From Colwellia polaris (lineage in GTDB: Bacteria; Pseudomonadota; Gammaproteobacteria; Enterobacterales; Alteromonadaceae), in the NCBI RefSeq assembly GCF_002104515.1, contig NZ_NBOE01000004.1, positions 62,001 to 126,000 on the forward strand: a stretch of DNA of 64,000 nucleotides. The letters are read 5' to 3'. Both the position numbers and the translations under genes were made by a program. The notes under the pieces were generated by a model. It saw only the letters and a list, made by a program, of their open reading frames with translations. It was not told the origin of the DNA and searched no databases. This document shows, piece by piece, positions 62,001-64,000 of the stretch (the stretch's first letter is position 1; each line of letters begins with the position of its first letter).

Positions 62001-62293
62001 TTGAAATTTCATTATCGTGCTCAGTAGGTTTTGTACCATTTCCTTTTTGTGGCCATAATCCAGAAGAAGTTTCTTGGTTAGACTGCATTGATATTGCCGA
62101 TAAAGCACTTTATACCGCAAAAAATGCCGGCAGAGACACTTGGGTAGGTACAACATTAAAACAGCCATTATCGGCAAAAAGCACTGCAATTGATGTATTA
62201 AATTTGCCGTTGAGTATTATTGATTTAGAAAGTAATTTATCGCAATCACAAGTTAATGATACGTGGGAGAAAATACATAAATCTAATGGTTAA
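59090..62293 (+). CDS. Periplasmic-propeller diguanylate cyclase
   Basis: The 1067-aa membrane protein has a signal peptide (about 1-22), beta-propeller repeats of the two-component-regulator type (about 40-640; TICEDKLGFVWLVTTHGLVRFDG, EDNTGNIWLGLREKG), a Y_Y_Y-type domain (about 690-770), one TM (about 778-800), a coiled coil (KVFLEEQVKRRTLVLEQ...), and a GGDEF domain with intact signature RWGGEEF (GGEEF variant). No EAL domain. It should make c-di-GMP in response to a periplasmic ligand. It is the second such protein in the window, after 21398-25165, which also carries EAL. Confidence 0.92.
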   Translation: MYKLFKCITFLILLFLAFFTKAADVERWHWHDKIFKNYSVAQGQPHGAINTICEDKLGFVWLVTTHGLVRFDGTNFENVPTTVNDENFSISGMVADPNGIMWMSTSIGLMRFDPYTRNFKSIKLFANQLPAVGKISIETKDNTSFIWIASEIGVFKFNTMDQTSELYFEKLYLANPNLRIFSILNAKNHTVWIGTSQGLYYKQVDEATFSSFDLTAFLPNSLRISALLQTSDESIFVATPQNGLLKIDSTLVVTQAFATKEWLYALAEISPGVIWLGSFGGGVVELDLAKNSSQRMRHNRLIDTSLANDEIWQIYPARNGLIWLATNKGLSSYNPKKRALKTIYGDVGHVNGLSDMNVNSVVEDNTGNIWLGLREKGVDVINAQTGLLTNIGVDAENPNNALPGGAVEVLSVKTSNNNFIGSNWGIYQYWQSKLQKLDTGERNNSIYTGALYFNDSYLWAGGTDGLWRFRVDKNQLTQSKKINTSTNKLTDQRISVIGEGRNNEILVGTWRGINWLDETGKVIYQLPQAEQSNIRFDHFISSFFYDQHDRLWIGTEGDGIFVSQDKDHPVNFIQIDIKQGLSSNVVRAMQSDKYGRVWVSSVAGIDVIDIDNFAVTPLSAHDGKLFAPYYGQAAIETSASEIVFGGSGGITIIEPSLWQPDNSFAPLVIIHSVVGGQTYSGALLTQDNASPLIVPAENNKITIEFTSLDFINSQLINYRYRLLGLSSQWIMTDAEHKIAAYTTLPPGNYQLEIQNTNHLGHWNEQSKILHFEVLAFWYQTLIAKILLGVVILVLIGLFIRLRTSSLHKRKVFLEEQVKRRTLVLEQTTKALEIKTQALEQVSVTDPLTGINNRRFLDRNMPAEIALTHRKYHNLPAEKLALEGADLIFFLIDIDYFKKVNDQYGHQAGDAVLIEFTQRLKKIARESDYLIRWGGEEFLFVVRETSRDLATKLAARICQQIKQKPFIINQNIEISLSCSVGFVPFPFCGHNPEEVSWLDCIDIADKALYTAKNAGRDTWVGTTLKQPLSAKSTAIDVLNLPLSIIDLESNLSQSQVNDTWEKIHKSNG

Positions 62294-62311
62294 TTGTTCG
62301 GCAATAATAAG

Positions 62312-63097
62312 TTAATCAGCGTTATTTTTGCTTTCAATTTTGCTTGCATTCTCTGTTGCTATTTTTGCTTCATTCTGCGACTTAGACTTAGTTTTCACTA
62401 TAGGGAGATATTTATAGCCACTGAACATGGCAGAAACTAGTGCGCTTTTTTCTCGTCTTTCAGCAATAATAACCCCTAAAATATGCAAAGGAATAAGCAA
62501 TAAAAAACAGTAAAAAGCATATACATGCGCAGTAATAAAAGGTTTTCTTACATCTCGCATGGCTTGAAAAGATTCGGCATCTACATTCTCTTTCGAGTAA
62601 GGCTTTATTGCGGCTAAATTATCTTTATCAATGGCAATGCTTTCAGCGAAATAATGCCCAAAAGGTGGGTAGTAAATATCTGTACCGGCAATAACAAGAC
62701 CTGAAATCATTTGTATTGTCATCACTGAAAGTAGTGCGAATACCATTAATTTACCGGCTGGGTTATGTCCTTTGTAAGTGAGATTTTTACCGTGCTTGAA
62801 CGTAGCAAGTTCAGTTTTGAAGCCGCGATTGAAGGGCAGGGTTTTATGCCAGCGCTCGTAGCTTTTTCCAATGAACCCAATAACTAAACGAAAGATTAAA
62901 TTACATCCAAAAACGTAACCTACAATTACATGCACTGTTTTTAACAACACTTTTCCATCGCCAGTGATACCAAAATTTTTGCTAAAAAAAATCATGGTAC
63001 CTAACGCAATGAGTAAACTAATAGCAACGACATTAATCCAGTGAAAAAGTCTAATATTTCTACTCCAAACGAACACTTGCTCTCTTGCTACACTCAT
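62312..63097 (-). CDS. Cytochrome b561/hydrogenase b-type membrane protein
   Basis: The 261-aa inner-membrane protein has about four to five TM helices and histidines placed for b-heme ligation: RLFHWINVVAISLLIALG (about residues 15-32), LKTVHVIVGYVFG and AHVYAFYCFLLLIPLHILGV. Domain type: cytochrome b561 family as found in Ni/Fe-hydrogenase b subunits and cytochrome b partners of c-type cytochromes. The C-terminal tail (about 230-261) is Lys/Glu/Asn/Ala-rich. ATG 63097 is chosen because CTGGAG lies just upstream; TTG 63115 is in frame. Electron partner unknown. Confidence 0.85.
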   Translation of the reverse strand: MSVAREQVFVWSRNIRLFHWINVVAISLLIALGTMIFFSKNFGITGDGKVLLKTVHVIVGYVFGCNLIFRLVIGFIGKSYERWHKTLPFNRGFKTELATFKHGKNLTYKGHNPAGKLMVFALLSVMTIQMISGLVIAGTDIYYPPFGHYFAESIAIDKDNLAAIKPYSKENVDAESFQAMRDVRKPFITAHVYAFYCFLLLIPLHILGVIIAERREKSALVSAMFSGYKYLPIVKTKSKSQNEAKIATENASKIESKNNAD

Positions 63098-63357
63098 TTT
63101 AACTCCAGTATTCAATAGACATATTGTGGTTATATTATAGCGCTGCTAAACGTTAAATTGTAATTTAGCAGGGCGGCAAAGTGACTAATATTTGTGTTAA
63201 CTTGTTCTATGTCAGTAAAACTGTGGTATTTTTAAAAATAGAAAATGTGAAAGTTAATGCGTGCTTTATGTTCGCGTATCTACAATAGATATTCACATTC
63301 CAATATATATCGAATTATCTTACACTCTAACTATCTGACATTACTTAAAATTTTACT

Positions 63358-64000
63358 ATGGCTGCTGATCGCTTTATTCCTTATAGAAAACAAGATATTG
63401 TTGAAATGTGTGTGCGTGAGCTTAAGCTTGATGACTCATTATCATTTCGACAATTTTGTGACCTGCTGTCGAACTCATTGCATGTTGAATATCATAAAAC
63501 CTTAGAGTCGTTAAAAAACGATTACGCACCCTTTGATCCTAATGCCGATACTAAACAGCTAGAACCTTATACCACAGAGCAAAAAGCGCAATGTCAGGCG
63601 AACTTTGCCAATAATTTTGCCGATGTTCTTAACGCGGCTAATTTTGAAAAAATTACCGAACAAGACCTACAAGATGCGTTAACAGAAGAGTCACTATTTA
63701 AGGTGAGGCTGGAAGTTGAATTTGACGACTTTGAACAAGTGGTTTTCTACCGTCGAGGCGAGTCACAAGTAACTGAAACCATAACTTCATTATTTGGCTT
63801 ACGAAAACAAACGCTTAACTTTACTAACTACGATCGCGTAGCAATATTTATTACCTTTAAAGACCAAGCGCATTTCGATACGAAGAAAAAAACCTTAATG
63901 GGTTTTGAGCCAGGTTCAACCATAGTTAAGCTTTTTCAAAATGTGCCTAAAGCGGATTTAGAAATGTTATTTCCAAACAGCGAGGTGCGTATGCGACCCA
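63358..64000 (+). CDS. DUF3754/TMEM143-like protein (3' end outside window)
   Basis: A frame without stops runs from ATG 63358 to the window edge (214 codons), reading MAADRFIPYRKQDIVEMCV... It continues with SFRQFCDLLSNSLHVEYHKTL, FKVRLEVEFDDFEQVVFYRRGE and NYDRVAIFITFKDQ, the pattern of the DUF3754/TMEM143 family, which has C-terminal TM helices not yet reached. Function is unknown. The short overlapping frame at 63257-63505 is a shadow of this gene. Confidence 0.85.
   Translation, partial: MAADRFIPYRKQDIVEMCVRELKLDDSLSFRQFCDLLSNSLHVEYHKTLESLKNDYAPFDPNADTKQLEPYTTEQKAQCQANFANNFADVLNAANFEKITEQDLQDALTEESLFKVRLEVEFDDFEQVVFYRRGESQVTETITSLFGLRKQTLNFTNYDRVAIFITFKDQAHFDTKKKTLMGFEPGSTIVKLFQNVPKADLEMLFPNSEVRMRP

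Noticed and set aside
63257-63505. 82-codon plus-strand open frame near the right edge
   Set aside because: It overlaps in another frame the well-supported DUF3754/TMEM143-like gene beginning at 63358.
1-64000. CRISPR array
   Set aside because: No regularly spaced repeat-spacer pattern was seen; the only short phased repeats are the TnsB-type sites at 17446-17586 and the tandem units at 50811 and 52381.

Overview
The window reads as an AT-rich chromosomal segment of a marine gammaproteobacterium, most likely Colwelliaceae (Colwellia/Thalassotalea type). This rests on conserved gammaproteobacterial neighbourhoods (prlC-tag-rsmJ; polA near cytochrome c4/engB), many TTG/GTG starts, and periplasmic-propeller diguanylate cyclases. 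No rRNA gene, tRNA gene or CRISPR array was seen.

Region 1 (1-17595) looks accessory. It opens with a metal/flavin cluster: DUF3570 outer-membrane protein, ApbE flavin transferase, OmpR-type two-component pair, cupredoxin, an FTR1-like permease without its iron motifs, and an envelope protein. Next is a heavy-metal RND efflux operon (TolC-type protein, adaptor, CzcA-type pump, DUF3240) with a divergent membrane-anchored LuxR-type regulator. The efflux block lies between two identical 211-bp direct repeats. Then come tnsC, tnsB and tnsA of a Tn7-like transposon, whose terminal TnsB-binding repeats end at 17595, 27 bp from the rsmJ stop codon. rsmJ is an attachment site I recall for type I-F3 CRISPR-associated Tn7-like elements, so everything to the left may be transposon cargo, with the targeting module beyond the window.

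Region 2 (17596-33180) holds rsmJ, a 3-methyladenine glycosylase, prlC, a large propeller-GGDEF-EAL protein, glutathione reductase, and a copper-resistance locus. That locus has a CusRS-like pair divergent from copABCD, with OmpR-type direct repeats between them.

Region 3 (33180-50460) holds polA (with two consensus DnaA boxes upstream), an HDOD-GAF protein, an M16 peptidase lipoprotein, a DMT transporter, an S10 carboxypeptidase, HutD, a small beta-barrel, two c4-type cytochromes (one a four-heme duplication), engB, and msrA/msrB.

Region 4 (50460-64000) holds a GspF-like/pilin pair, YqhA, a carboxypeptidase-like-domain protein, an ankyrin protein, a PEP-CTERM protein, a ClpP-fold membrane protein, a second propeller-GGDEF protein, a cytochrome b561-type protein and the start of a DUF3754/TMEM143-type gene.

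The most novel signal is a pair of paralogous small RNA genes of about 90 nt, one after polA (36927-37018, +) and one before the pilin pair (50631-50719, -). They share a near-identical promoter with a palindrome between the -35 and -10 boxes, a 5' GUU start, an AGCUUCCCC core in a hairpin loop, and a strong terminator, although the terminator sequences differ.
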